DNA of 51,286 nt from Caulobacter endophyticus (GCF_029543245.1 NZ_JARQWV010000034.1:1-51286); one strand, 5' to 3'; shown: positions 23,375 to 31,716, numbered from the stretch's first letter. Numbers and translations: made by a program. Notes: generated by a model not told the origin, from the sequence alone.

Positions 23375-23869
23375 ATGAAGCGTCTCCTGGCGGCCGCCGC
23401 CCTTCTCTCGACCCTGGCCCTGTCGGCCTGCGGCTTCACCCCGCTGTACGGCCAGCAGGGCGTCACCGGCGGCCTGGGTGCGATCGAGGTCGTGGCGGCC
23501 GACGGTCGCGCCGGCTACCTGCTGCGCGAGCAGCTGGAAGACGCCCTGGCGCGTAACCCCAACGTGCTGGCCTCGCACCGCCTGACCTACAAGGTCGAGG
23601 AAAAGCGCTACGCGCGCGGCGTTCGCGTCGACAACGTGGCCAACCGCTACGAGCTCAACATGAAGGTCGAGTGGAAGCTCACCGACGTGACCACGGGTTC
23701 GGAAGTGCGCAAGGGCACGACCATGGCGGTGGTCACCTACGACTCCGCCGACCAGCCCTACGCCGCCATCTCCGCTCAGCAGGACGGCCAGGAGCGCGCC
23801 GCCGCCGAGGTGGCCCGCAAGATCCAGCTGGAACTGGCCTCCTGGCTGGCCGGCAAGGCGCCCGCCTGA
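23375..23869 (+). CDS. lptE: LPS-assembly lipoprotein LptE
   Basis: A 164-residue outer-membrane lipoprotein partner of LptD that inserts lipopolysaccharide. The signal ends at a lipobox (TLALSAC) followed by the typical GFTPLYGQQG. The remaining domain has 'YLLREQLEDAL', 'LTYKVEEKRYARGVRVDN' and a C-terminal 'DGQERAAAEVARKIQLELASWL'. The conserved position between leuS and holA supports the name. Confidence 0.9.
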   Translation: MKRLLAAAALLSTLALSACGFTPLYGQQGVTGGLGAIEVVAADGRAGYLLREQLEDALARNPNVLASHRLTYKVEEKRYARGVRVDNVANRYELNMKVEWKLTDVTTGSEVRKGTTMAVVTYDSADQPYAAISAQQDGQERAAAEVARKIQLELASWLAGKAPA

Positions 23870-23873
23870 CCTC

Positions 23874-24929
23874 GTGGCCATTCTCTCCAAGCGGCAGGAA
23901 GTCGAGCGGTTCCTGAAGGAACCGACGCCCGACATCCGGGCCGTCGTCATCTATGGCAAGGACCGTGGCGTGGTGCGCGACCGCGCCACCCAGCTCGCCC
24001 ACAAGGTGGTCGAGCGGCCCGACGACCCCTTCGACACCGCCCTGCTGACCGAGGGCGACCTCGACAGCCAGCCCGGCCGTCTGGAAGACGAACTGGCCGC
24101 CCTGTCGATGATGGGCGGCAAGCGCCTGGTGCGCCTGCGGCTGATGGGCGAGAAGGCCGGTCCCGACAAGCAGGCCGCCGAGGCCCTGACCGCACACGTC
24201 GAGGGCCGCCTCAATCCGGAGGCCTTCTTCCTGGTCGAGGCCGGGGCCCTGGGCCGCGACTCCGCTCTGCGCAAGACGGCCGAGAAGGCCGGCGGCTGCT
24301 ACGTCATCCCCTGCTACGAGGACGAGGTCGGCGACATGGCGCGCCTGACCCGCGACGCCCTCTCGCGCGACGGGGTCAGCCTGAACGGCGAGGCGCTGGA
24401 CCTGTTCGTCAACCGCCTGCCCAAGGAGCGCGGCGTCGCCCGCGCCGAGATCGAGCGGCTGGCCCTCTATCTGGGTCCCGGCAGCGGCGTCGTCGCCACG
24501 CCCGCCGACCTGACCGACTTCCTCGGCGTCGAGCCCGAAGCCTCTCTCAGCGATGCAGCGGCCGACGCCTTCGGCGGCAAGATCGGCGCGGCCCAGGCGG
24601 GCCTGCGTCGCGCCGCCCAGGAAGGTGAGGGCGGTCCGGCCGCCGTGCGGGCCATGGGCTACTATCTGGGACGCCTGCGCCGCACCCTGACCCTGCACAA
24701 GAACGGCGTCGACCTGGGCGCCGCGACCAAGGCCTCGGGCGTGTTCTGGAAGACCGAGCGCGAGTTCCTGCGCCAGGCCCGCGCCTGGACGCTCGAACAC
24801 CTTCTGACCGTGCAGCAGGACATCCTGACCGCCGACAAGGCCTGCAAGACGTCAGGGTCTCCTGACCAGCTGATCGCCGAGCGCCTGGCGCTTCAGATCG
24901 CCGGGCGGGCGCGGCGGCTGGGGCTCTGA
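23874..24929 (+). CDS. holA: DNA polymerase III delta subunit
   Basis: A 351-residue clamp-loader subunit that opens the beta clamp. Seen are the N-terminal 'RAVVIYGKDRGVVRDRATQLA' segment in place of a full Walker A, 'MMGGKRLVRLRL', 'CYEDEVGDMARLTRDAL' and the C-terminal 'LDQLIAERLALQIAGRARRLGL'-like helix. The start is GTG 23874, 4 bp after the lptE stop. In Alphaproteobacteria I know, parB usually follows holA; here a type B repeat and murJ follow instead. Confidence 0.93.
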   Translation: MAILSKRQEVERFLKEPTPDIRAVVIYGKDRGVVRDRATQLAHKVVERPDDPFDTALLTEGDLDSQPGRLEDELAALSMMGGKRLVRLRLMGEKAGPDKQAAEALTAHVEGRLNPEAFFLVEAGALGRDSALRKTAEKAGGCYVIPCYEDEVGDMARLTRDALSRDGVSLNGEALDLFVNRLPKERGVARAEIERLALYLGPGSGVVATPADLTDFLGVEPEASLSDAAADAFGGKIGAAQAGLRRAAQEGEGGPAAVRAMGYYLGRLRRTLTLHKNGVDLGAATKASGVFWKTEREFLRQARAWTLEHLLTVQQDILTADKACKTSGSPDQLIAERLALQIAGRARRLGL

Positions 24930-24936
24930 AACGCGC

Positions 24937-25060
24937 CCCTCTCCCCCTGCGGGAGAGGGTGGCCTGCGAAGCAGGTCGGGTGAGGGGTCTCTCAGAACCG
25001 TCCGCGCGACCCCTCATCCGTCGGCCTTCGGCCGCCACCTTCTCCCGCAAGGGGAGAAGG
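24937..25060. repeat. Type B dispersed intergenic repeat, inverted copy
   Basis: A 124-bp element opening with CCCTCTCCC / GGGAGAGGG (24937-24959) and closing with CCTTCTCCC / GGGAGAAGG (25038-25060). Read on the minus strand it has the same block order as 17922-18085, so the two copies are inverted relative to each other, about 7 kb apart. It lies exactly at the holA-murJ junction. Confidence 0.8.
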
Positions 25061-25152
25061 ACCTACTGCCTTCAATGCACTTTCCGTCAAACCTCGGTGC
25101 AGTTCCCGCGCCCCCGCTTGACGCCCTCTTGCGCAGCGCCCAGAAGCCGGAC

Positions 25153-26790
25153 GTGACCGACACCTCCGCCGCGCCCGAACCGACGTCCGCTCCGCCCGCC
25201 AAGAAGGGCGGAGGCCTGCTCAAGTCGTCGATGATCTATTCCGGCCTGACCCTGGTCAGCCGGCTGATGGGCTTCGTGCGCGACCTGGCCATGTCGTACC
25301 GCATGGGGGCCAGCGCCACGCCGGCCGCCGACGCCTTCGCCACGGCCCTGGCCTTCCCCAACCTCTTCCGGCGCTTCTTCGCCGAGGGCGCCTTCGCGGC
25401 CGCCTTCGTGCCGGCCTACGCCAAGTCGCTGCAGGATGACGGCGAGGAAAAGGCCGACGTCATGGCCGCCGACGCCATGGCCACCCTGGCGGCGGCCACC
25501 ATCATCATCACCGTGATCTGCCAGATGGCCATGCCCTGGCTGATGATGCTGATCAGCCCCGGCTTCGCCGCCGATCCGGCCAAGTACAAGCTGGCCGTGC
25601 TGCTGACCCAGATCACCATGCCCTACCTGCCGTGCATGGCCATCGTCGCCCACCTGTCGGGCGTGCTGAACGCCCGTGACAGGTTCATCCTGTCGGCCGG
25701 CGCGCCGGTGCTGCTGAACATCGCCACCCTGGCCTTCATCCTGCCCCAGAGCGATCCGATCGACGCGGCGGTCTGGGGCTCGGCCGGCGTGGTCGTGGCG
25801 GGCGTGGCCCAGGCGGCCCTGCTGGTCTGGGGGGTCAACAAGTCCGGCGCCAAGGTCCACTGGCGGCTGCCCCGCCTGACCCCCGAGGTGAAGGCCCTGA
25901 TCGGCAAGGCCATTCCCGGCGCCCTGGCGGCCAGCGCCACCCAGGTCAACATCTTCATCTCCGGCAACCTGGCCAGCCATGTTCCCGGCGGCCGCACCTG
26001 GCTGGCCACCGCCGACCGCCTTTACCAGCTGCCGCTGGGCCTGGTGGGCGTGGCCATCGGCGTGGCTCTGCTGCCGCGCCTGGCGCGCGCGGTGAACACC
26101 GGCGACGGCGACGACGCCCAGAGCGCCATGGACCAGGCCATCGCGCTTGCCCTTGCGTTCACCCTGCCGGCCGCCGCGGCCCTGGTGGCCATGCCCGGCT
26201 TCCTGTCGGACGGCCTCTACACCCGCGGCGAGTTCACCGCCTTCGACGCCAGCCAGACGGCGTCGGCGCTGTTCTTCTACGGCCTGGGCACCCCGGCCTT
26301 CGTGCTGCAGCAGCTCTATTCGCGGGCCTTCTTCGCGCGCGGCGACACCAAGACGCCGATGCGGTTCGCCCTGATCTCGGTGGCGGTGAACATCGTCTTC
26401 GGCATCGTGCTGTTCAACCTGGTGGGCGTGAAGGGCATCGCCGCGGCGACCGCCATCGCCTCCTGGCTCAATGTCGGCCAGATGGCCTTCACCCTCTGGC
26501 GCAAGGGCCATTACGGCCCGTCGGGCCAGACCTGGTCGCGGGTGATCCGCATCCTGCTGGCCAGCGTCGGCATGGGCCTTGTCCTGGCCGCCGCCTCGCA
26601 CTGGCGGCCGCTGATCGAGGCGCCGCTGGAAGCGCTGGGCCTGCGCGGCCGCGTGATCGGCGCCAAGGAAGTGGCCCTCGTCCTCACGGTGCTGGTCGGC
26701 GGCGGCCTCTATTTCCCGCTGCTGTTCCTGTTCGGCGGGGTCAAGCCGAGCGAGCTGAAGGCCGCCCTGCGGCGCGGCAAAGCAACCTAG
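25153..26790 (+). CDS. murJ: Lipid II flippase MurJ (MviN)
   Basis: A protein of about 545 residues with some 14 membrane segments that flips lipid II for peptidoglycan synthesis. The N-terminal 'SRLMGFVRDLAMSYRMGAS', 'FPNLFRRFFAEGAFAAAFVPAYA' and the central 'GNLASHVPGGRTWLATADRLYQLPLGLVGVAIGVALLP' blocks are diagnostic. I chose GTG 25153 (VTDTSAAPEP); an ATG at 25075 adds 26 residues with no family look. It lies downstream of the type B repeat. trpS follows after 173 bp that hold no convincing gene. Confidence 0.95.
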   Translation: MTDTSAAPEPTSAPPAKKGGGLLKSSMIYSGLTLVSRLMGFVRDLAMSYRMGASATPAADAFATALAFPNLFRRFFAEGAFAAAFVPAYAKSLQDDGEEKADVMAADAMATLAAATIIITVICQMAMPWLMMLISPGFAADPAKYKLAVLLTQITMPYLPCMAIVAHLSGVLNARDRFILSAGAPVLLNIATLAFILPQSDPIDAAVWGSAGVVVAGVAQAALLVWGVNKSGAKVHWRLPRLTPEVKALIGKAIPGALAASATQVNIFISGNLASHVPGGRTWLATADRLYQLPLGLVGVAIGVALLPRLARAVNTGDGDDAQSAMDQAIALALAFTLPAAAALVAMPGFLSDGLYTRGEFTAFDASQTASALFFYGLGTPAFVLQQLYSRAFFARGDTKTPMRFALISVAVNIVFGIVLFNLVGVKGIAAATAIASWLNVGQMAFTLWRKGHYGPSGQTWSRVIRILLASVGMGLVLAAASHWRPLIEAPLEALGLRGRVIGAKEVALVLTVLVGGGLYFPLLFLFGGVKPSELKAALRRGKAT

Positions 26791-26963
26791 AGCCTTGTCC
26801 GGCGCGCGCGGGGACGGTAACGAGCATGCCCATGGCAATGATCGGTTCCCCCGCGCCGCGATGGCGCAGCTTCCGCTGAACCCGATCGCCGCGTCCCCGG
26901 ACGCGGCCCGCGCCCTCGTGCGCGCCGCCATCCTGACCGTTTCCGACATCCAAGGCTGAAGCC

Positions 26964-28007
26964 ATGACCGACCAAGCTCCCGTTGCGTACACGGGTCCCA
27001 AGCGCATCCTGTCCGGGATCCAGGCCTCCGGGGCCCTGCACCTGGGCAACTATCTCGGCGCTCTGAAGCGCTTCGTGGACATCCAGGACGAAGAGCCCTT
27101 CATCTTCGTCGCCGACATGCACGCCATCACCGTCTGGCAGGACCCGGCCGTGCTGGCCCAGCAGACCCGCGAGATCGCCTGCGCCTACATCGCCGCGGGC
27201 CTGGACCCCAAGAAGGCGACGATCTTCCCGCAGTCGGCCGTGCCGGCCCACGCGGAACTCGCCTGGATCTTCAACTGCGTGGCGCGCCTGGGCTGGCTCG
27301 ACCGCATGACCCAGTTCAAGGAAAAGAGCGGCAAGCACAAGGAGCGCAGCTCGGTGGGCCTCTACACCTACCCGGTGCTGCAGGCGGCCGACATCCTGCT
27401 CTACAAGGCCACCCACGTGCCGGTGGGCGAGGACCAGAAGCAGCACCTGGAACTGACCCGCGACATCGCCCAGAAGTTCAACAACGACTTCGGCGCCCCG
27501 GGCGGCCAGCCGGCCTTCTTCCCGGTCACCGAGCCGGTGATCGAGGGCCCGGCCACCCGCGTCATGAGCCTGCGCGACGGCACGGCCAAGATGAGCAAGT
27601 CCGATCCGTCGGACGCCTCGCGCATCAACCTGATGGACGACGCCGACGCTATCGCCGCCAAGATCCGCAAGGCCAAGACCGATCCCGAGCCGCTGCCCGA
27701 GACTATCGAGGGTCTGGCCGAGCGTCCGGAAGCCCGCAACCTCGTGGACATCTACGCGGCGCTGTCGAGCAGCACCCGCGCCAAGGTCATCGAGGAGTTC
27801 GGCGGCAAGGGCTTCGGCACGTTCAAGCCGGCCCTCGCCGAGCTGGCGGTCGAGGTCATGAGCCCGATCGGCGCGCGCATGCGCGAGCTGACCGCCGACC
27901 CGGCCCAGATCGACGCCATCCTCAAGGACGGCGCCGAGCGCGCCCGCGCCGTGGCCGAACCGGTCGTGGCCGAGACCAAGAAGCTCGTCGGCTTCTGGGG
28001 CGCGTAA
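26964..28007 (+). CDS. trpS: Tryptophanyl-tRNA synthetase
   Basis: A 347-residue class I synthetase charging tRNA-Trp. 'RILSGIQASGALHLGNYLGAL' carries the HIGH-type motif (HLGN) and 'AKMSKSDPSDASRI' the KMSKS loop. PVGEDQKQHLELTRDIA is the tryptophan-pocket region. Length is normal. ATG 26964 follows AAGGCTGAAGCC. A terminator hairpin follows. No tryptophan-rich leader peptide was seen upstream. Confidence 0.97.
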   Translation: MTDQAPVAYTGPKRILSGIQASGALHLGNYLGALKRFVDIQDEEPFIFVADMHAITVWQDPAVLAQQTREIACAYIAAGLDPKKATIFPQSAVPAHAELAWIFNCVARLGWLDRMTQFKEKSGKHKERSSVGLYTYPVLQAADILLYKATHVPVGEDQKQHLELTRDIAQKFNNDFGAPGGQPAFFPVTEPVIEGPATRVMSLRDGTAKMSKSDPSDASRINLMDDADAIAAKIRKAKTDPEPLPETIEGLAERPEARNLVDIYAALSSSTRAKVIEEFGGKGFGTFKPALAELAVEVMSPIGARMRELTADPAQIDAILKDGAERARAVAEPVVAETKKLVGFWGA

Positions 28008-28025
28008 GCGCCTGAAACTCGAAAG

Positions 28026-28053
28026 GGGGGCGCGATGCCGCGCCCCCTTGTTC
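28026..28053 (+). terminator. Terminator after trpS
   Basis: A stem of GGGGGCGCG (28026-28034) and CGCGCCCCC (28039-28047) with a 4-nt loop, followed by TTGTTCT. It lies between trpS and the NifU-type gene. Confidence 0.7.
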
Positions 28054-28082
28054 TCCGCATCTCAAAACGCCACATCTCGCCC

Positions 28083-28655
28083 ATGTTCATCCAGACCGAA
28101 ACCACGCCCAATCCCGATGTGCTGAAGTTCCTCCCCGGCCGCGAGGTCCTGGTGGACGGCGCGCGGGAGTTCCGCACCCCCGAGGAGGGCGAGGCCTCGC
28201 CGCTGGCCGACGCCCTGTTCCGCCTCGGCGACGTGACGCGGGTGTTCTTCGGTCCGGACTTCCTGACGGTGACCAAGGGCGAAGACGCCCAGTGGCCGCA
28301 CCTGAAGGCGCCGATCCTGGCGGCGATCATGGATCACTTCACCAGCGGCCGCCCGCTGCTGCTGAGCGAGGACGCCGCCGGCGGCCACGACGAGGACGGC
28401 GTCTACGACGACGAGACCGCCCAGATCGTCTCCGAGATCAAGGAACTGCTCGACACCCGCATCCGTCCGGCCGTGGCCCAGGACGGCGGCGACATCGTCT
28501 TCAGCCGCTTCGAGCCGGCCACCGGCGTCGTCTGGCTGCACATGCGCGGCGCCTGCTCGGGCTGCCCGTCGTCCTCGGCGACGCTGAAGTCGGGCGTCGA
28601 GAACATGCTCAAGCACTATGTGCCCGAAGTGACCCGGGTCGAGCAGACGCTCTGA
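28083..28655 (+). CDS. NifU/NfuA-type iron-sulfur carrier protein
   Basis: A 190-residue protein. The N-terminal Nfu domain begins 'MFIQTETTPNPDVLKFLPG' (1-90), and the C-terminal NifU domain contains the cluster-binding CSGCPSS in 'HMRGACSGCPSSSATLKSGV'. It carries and delivers [4Fe-4S] clusters to apo-enzymes, such as the MiaB also encoded here (inference). I chose ATG 28083; upstream in-frame ATGs lie inside the trpS terminator. Confidence 0.93.
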   Translation: MFIQTETTPNPDVLKFLPGREVLVDGAREFRTPEEGEASPLADALFRLGDVTRVFFGPDFLTVTKGEDAQWPHLKAPILAAIMDHFTSGRPLLLSEDAAGGHDEDGVYDDETAQIVSEIKELLDTRIRPAVAQDGGDIVFSRFEPATGVVWLHMRGACSGCPSSSATLKSGVENMLKHYVPEVTRVEQTL

Positions 28656-28722
28656 TATTCAAGGTCCCGGGGCGGGTTTTCGGCCCCGGGCGCCTTGCGC
28701 GATCCATAGGGATCCCCATACT

Positions 28723-28758
28723 GTAACTACATAAGTTGCGATTATGGTTTCCTATAAG
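28723..28758 (+). promoter_or_regulatory. Promoter with overlapping dyad before the HadB/RutE-type gene
   Basis: A candidate -35 TTGCGA (28736-28741) and -10 TATAAG (28753-28758) are 11 nt apart, a Caulobacter-like spacing. A near-perfect dyad, GTAACT (28723-28728) and AGTTGC (28734-28739), covers the -35 and would suit a repressor. The leader is under about 10 nt. The regulator is not in the window. Confidence 0.45.
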
Positions 28759-28766
28759 GATCGCTG

Positions 28767-29354
28767 ATGTCCAAGCTCGACACCGCCGCTCTCGCCCAGC
28801 TGTTCACCGAGGCGCGCACGCGCAACGGCTGGACGTCCGACCCTGTGCCGGAAGCGGTGCTGCGTGAGCTGTACGACCTGGTGAAGTTCGGCCCGACCGC
28901 CGCCAACGCCACCCCGGCCCGCTTCATCTTCGTGACCAGCCCGGAAGCCAAGGAAAAGCTGGCCGCCCTGTCGTCGGGCTCCAATGGCCCCAAGATCCTG
29001 GCCGCCCCGGTCACCGTCATCGTCGGTTACGACCTCGACTTCCCCGAGACCCTCGACAAGCTGTTCCCGCACGCCCCCGGCGCCAAGAACTGGTTCAGCG
29101 ATCCGGTGGCCAAGGAGTGGGGCGCGCTGCGCAACAGCTCGCTGCAGGGCGGCTACTTCATCCTGGCGGCCCGCGCCCTGGGCCTGGACGTCGGTCCGAT
29201 GTCGGGCTTCGACAACGCCGGCGTCGACGCGGCCTTCTTCGAAGGCACCAACATCAAGTCCAACTTCATCGCCTCGATCGGCTACGGCACCGACGAGGGC
29301 CTGTTCCCGCGCAGCCCGCGCCTGGACTTCGAGGAAGCCGCCCAGATCCTCTGA
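28767..29354 (+). CDS. HadB/RutE-type nitroreductase family oxidoreductase
   Basis: A 195-residue FMN-dependent reductase. The early 'LYDLVKFGPTAANATPARFIFV' loop is the flavin site, and 'SSLQGGYFILAARALGLDVGPMSGFDNAGVD' is the family core; the C-terminal 'GTDEGLFPRSPRLDFEEAA' is typical. Relatives include malonic semialdehyde reductase RutE, but no rut genes are near, so a stress-type quinone or nitro-compound reductase is equally likely. A likely repressor dyad covers its promoter. Confidence 0.85.
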   Translation: MSKLDTAALAQLFTEARTRNGWTSDPVPEAVLRELYDLVKFGPTAANATPARFIFVTSPEAKEKLAALSSGSNGPKILAAPVTVIVGYDLDFPETLDKLFPHAPGAKNWFSDPVAKEWGALRNSSLQGGYFILAARALGLDVGPMSGFDNAGVDAAFFEGTNIKSNFIASIGYGTDEGLFPRSPRLDFEEAAQIL

Positions 29355-29365
29355 TCGGAATCTTC

Positions 29366-29397
29366 GCGAAAATCGCACGGTCACGTGCGATTTTCGC
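29366..29397. promoter_or_regulatory. Perfect 14-bp inverted repeat between two genes
   Basis: GCGAAAATCGCACG (29366-29379), a 4-nt loop GTCA, and CGTGCGATTTTCGC (29384-29397). It could terminate the reductase gene, but no T run follows the stem. It also stands 22 bp before the DUF1131 start codon, where an operator would sit. Confidence 0.6.
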
Positions 29398-29419
29398 ACT
29401 TCGGCGCTAGAACGAGGTC

Positions 29420-30097
29420 ATGACCCTCCGTCTCGCGCTCCTCGCCGCGCCGCTGGCCCTGCTGGCCGCCTGCGGCCCCGCCGAAAAGACCCCCGCCCAG
29501 TCGTCGGGCCAGTCTTCGGACAAGCCGGTCGCCCAGGCCGCCCCCGAAGCCGCCCAGCCGGCCGACGGTTCGGCCGTGATCAAGATCACCCCCTATGTCG
29601 GCGGGCCGCTGCAGGTGGGCGCTGCGGGCGTAGGCCCCATCACCGCCGCCACCGCCTTCGACCAGCCGACGATCCAGGCCCTGTTCCCCAAGGCCGTGGT
29701 CAAGAGCGCCTTCATCCATGTGGGCGACGGCCCGCCCGGGCCGATCATCACCGTCGAGCAGGACAACGTCCCGCTATTGGAGATCGGCAAGGGCGCCGAC
29801 GGCGGCATCGCCGAGATCCGCCTGGCCGCCGGCGACGTGCGCGGCCCCAAGGGCGAGAGCCTGCTGGCCAAGTGGGCGGCCCTGGGCTTCACCACGGGCC
29901 AGTGCAGGGCCGGCGAGGGCCGCACCGTCAACCAGACGATCTGCGTACGTCCCGAGGCGCCCACCGTGTCCTATGTCTTCGGCGTACCCGGCTGGACCAA
30001 GGGCGGCGTGCCCGACGAGGCGACGCTGAAGGCCAAGGGCCAGCTCAACGAGTTCGTCTGGCGTCCGGCCGAGACCGCCCAGGTCGGGGCCGCCTGA
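29420..30097 (+). CDS. DUF1131 family lipoprotein (YfeY-like)
   Basis: A 225-residue lipoprotein (lipobox ALLAAC, Cys18) with an Ala/Pro/Ser linker and a domain I believe is DUF1131, the family of E. coli YfeY: 'GPITAATAFDQPTIQALFP', 'GPIITVEQDNVPLLEIG', 'QCRAGEGRTVNQTICVRPEAPTVSYVF'. The two cysteines in the last block may form a disulfide. Function unknown; in enterics the family is under envelope-stress control. The perfect dyad upstream may regulate it. tsaB follows without a gap. Confidence 0.65.
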   Translation: MTLRLALLAAPLALLAACGPAEKTPAQSSGQSSDKPVAQAAPEAAQPADGSAVIKITPYVGGPLQVGAAGVGPITAATAFDQPTIQALFPKAVVKSAFIHVGDGPPGPIITVEQDNVPLLEIGKGADGGIAEIRLAAGDVRGPKGESLLAKWAALGFTTGQCRAGEGRTVNQTICVRPEAPTVSYVFGVPGWTKGGVPDEATLKAKGQLNEFVWRPAETAQVGAA

Positions 30098-30099
30098 TC

Positions 30100-30744
30100 T
30101 TGCGCGTACTCTCCGTCGACACCTGCCTGGCGGCCTCGTCGGTCGCCGTGATCGAGGACGGCCGTTCCTTGGCCGCCCGCAGCGAACCCATGACCCGCGG
30201 CCACCAGGAGCGCATCGCGCCCCTGGCCAAGGAAGTCGCCGCCGAGGCCGGGATCGCCTTCACCGATCTGGACCGCATCGCCGTCACCGTCGGCCCCGGC
30301 TCGTTCACCGGTCTGCGCGTGGGGCTATCGTTCGCCAAGGGGCTCGCCGAGGCCCTGTCGATCCCCTGCGTGGGCGTGAACAGCCTGGAGGCCCTGGCGG
30401 CCTCCTCGGGGGCGTCCGGCTTCGTCGCCGCCGTGCTCGACGCCAAGATGGCCCAGGTCTATCTGCAGGTCTTCGACGGCGGAACGGCCCTGATGGCCCC
30501 TGACGCCCTCGAAGTCGGTTCGGCGACGGCTCGCCTGGCCGAGCTCTATTCCGGCGGCCCGGCCACCCTCGTGGGCTCGGGCGCGGCCCTGCTGGAGGGC
30601 GTGCTGCCCGACGCGACGCGTCTGGACCTGGCGGTCGCCGACCCCGTCGCCATCGCCCGCCTGGCCGCCGCCAGGTCCGCCCCCACCCATTCGCCCAGGC
30701 CGCTCTATCTGCGCGCGCCCTACGCCACGATGCCGACGCCATGA
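30100..30744 (+). CDS. tsaB: tRNA threonylcarbamoyladenosine biosynthesis protein TsaB
   Basis: A 214-residue scaffold of the TsaBDE complex that makes t6A37 in ANN-decoding tRNAs. The classical start 'LRVLSVDTCLAASSVAV' and 'VTVGPGSFTGLRVGLSFAKGLAEAL' are diagnostic. No ATG or GTG fits; the start is taken as TTG at 30100, two bases after the DUF1131 stop. It overlaps rimI (ATGA), the usual tsaB-rimI pairing. Confidence 0.92.
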   Translation: MRVLSVDTCLAASSVAVIEDGRSLAARSEPMTRGHQERIAPLAKEVAAEAGIAFTDLDRIAVTVGPGSFTGLRVGLSFAKGLAEALSIPCVGVNSLEALAASSGASGFVAAVLDAKMAQVYLQVFDGGTALMAPDALEVGSATARLAELYSGGPATLVGSGAALLEGVLPDATRLDLAVADPVAIARLAAARSAPTHSPRPLYLRAPYATMPTP

Positions 30745-31193
30745 ACCTGCGTCCCGTTGGATTGGAAGCGTGCTGGGACCTAGCCGACCTGCACGAGAAG
30801 GCCTTCGACCGCCCCTGGGCCCCGACCGAGTTCGAGGCCCTGCTGACCTCGCCTGGCGTCTTCGCCGTGCTCGGTTCCTCGGGCGAGCCTGATGAGGCGC
30901 GGGGCTTCATCCTTTGCCGGGCGATCGCCGGCGAGGCCGAGATCCTGACCATCGCCGTCGATCCGGCCGCCCGCCGGCGCGGCTGGGGCGCGGCCCTGGT
31001 CGAGATGGCGGCCGGGATCGCGACGGAGGCCAAGGCCTTCGACCTGTTCCTGGAGGTGGCGGCGGACAATACGGCCGCCATCGCCCTCTATGGGGCCACG
31101 GGCTTTTCGCAAGTGGGTCTCAGGAAGGGCTATTATCCCCATCCGGACGGCGCCAAGGACGCCGTCGTCATGCGGCGGGCGCTTAACACTTAG
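30741..31193 (+). CDS. rimI: Ribosomal-protein-alanine N-acetyltransferase RimI
   Basis: A 150-residue GNAT enzyme that acetylates the N-terminus of ribosomal protein S18. The acetyl-CoA loop is RRRGWGAALVE, and the catalytic region EVAADNTAAIALYGATGF followed by RKGYYPHPDGAKDAVVM is typical of RimI. It overlaps tsaB by four bases and lies 47 bp before fur. Confidence 0.92.
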   Translation: MNLRPVGLEACWDLADLHEKAFDRPWAPTEFEALLTSPGVFAVLGSSGEPDEARGFILCRAIAGEAEILTIAVDPAARRRGWGAALVEMAAGIATEAKAFDLFLEVAADNTAAIALYGATGFSQVGLRKGYYPHPDGAKDAVVMRRALNT

Positions 31194-31240
31194 GTACCGA
31201 TTGCCTATTGTGCCCGCGAATCCCCGACGGAGACGCCGCC

Positions 31241-31648
31241 TTGGACCGCCTCGAAAAGCTTTGCATCGAAAAAGGCATGCGCATGACCGACCAGCGTCGG
31301 GTCATCGCGCGCGTACTGTCTTCGGCCGACGACCATCCGGACGTCGAGGAGCTGCACCGCCGGGCTCACGCCATCGACCCGCACATCTCGATCGCCACGG
31401 TGTACCGCACCGTTCGCCTGTTCGAGGAAAGCGGCATCATCGAGCGCCACGATTTCCGTGACGGCCGCTCGCGCTACGAAGAGACCCCGACCCATCACCA
31501 CGATCACCTGATCGACATGAAGACCGGCAAGGTCGTCGAGTTCGTGGACGAGGAGATCGAGGCCCTGCAGCACGCGATCGCCAAGAAGCTCGGCTACAAG
31601 CTGATCGATCACCGCCTGGAACTCTACGGCGTGCCGCTCGAAGAGTGA
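31241..31648 (+). CDS. fur: Ferric uptake regulator Fur
   Basis: A 135-residue metal-dependent repressor. The winged helix is 'GMRMTDQRRVIARVLSSADD' with 'HISIATVYRTVRLFEESGIIERHDF', and the metal-site cluster is THHHDHLI. The C-terminal Cys pairs that hold structural zinc in some Fur proteins are absent, as in other alphaproteobacterial Fur. The start is TTG at 31241 with GGAG 12 nt upstream; a TTG at 31208 is possible but adds a poor extension. The tsaB-rimI-fur order suggests partial co-transcription. Confidence 0.95.
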   Translation: MDRLEKLCIEKGMRMTDQRRVIARVLSSADDHPDVEELHRRAHAIDPHISIATVYRTVRLFEESGIIERHDFRDGRSRYEETPTHHHDHLIDMKTGKVVEFVDEEIEALQHAIAKKLGYKLIDHRLELYGVPLEE

Positions 31649-31664
31649 TTGATCGATATCAAGG

Positions 31665-31700
31665 AAAAGGGCGCGGGATCATCCCGCGCCCTTTTCTTTT
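31665..31700. terminator. Bidirectional terminator, fur/trmB
   Basis: A perfect 15-bp stem, AAAAGGGCGCGGGAT (31665-31679) and ATCCCGCGCCCTTTT (31681-31695), followed by CTTTT. The A and T runs on both sides make it work for the convergent fur and trmB genes. Confidence 0.9.
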
Positions 31701-31716
31701 GGCCCTGAAGCCTGGA

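Noticed and set aside
20693..23950. A 1085-codon open frame antisense to leuS-lptE
   Set aside because: Its composition (Gly, Ala, Arg, His, Gln, Val rich, no domain) is that of a mirror frame in GC-rich DNA; leuS on the other strand is certain.
26861..26959. A 32-codon ORF just upstream of trpS
   Set aside because: No ribosome site, no tryptophan codons and no membrane or other pattern; cannot be told from chance.
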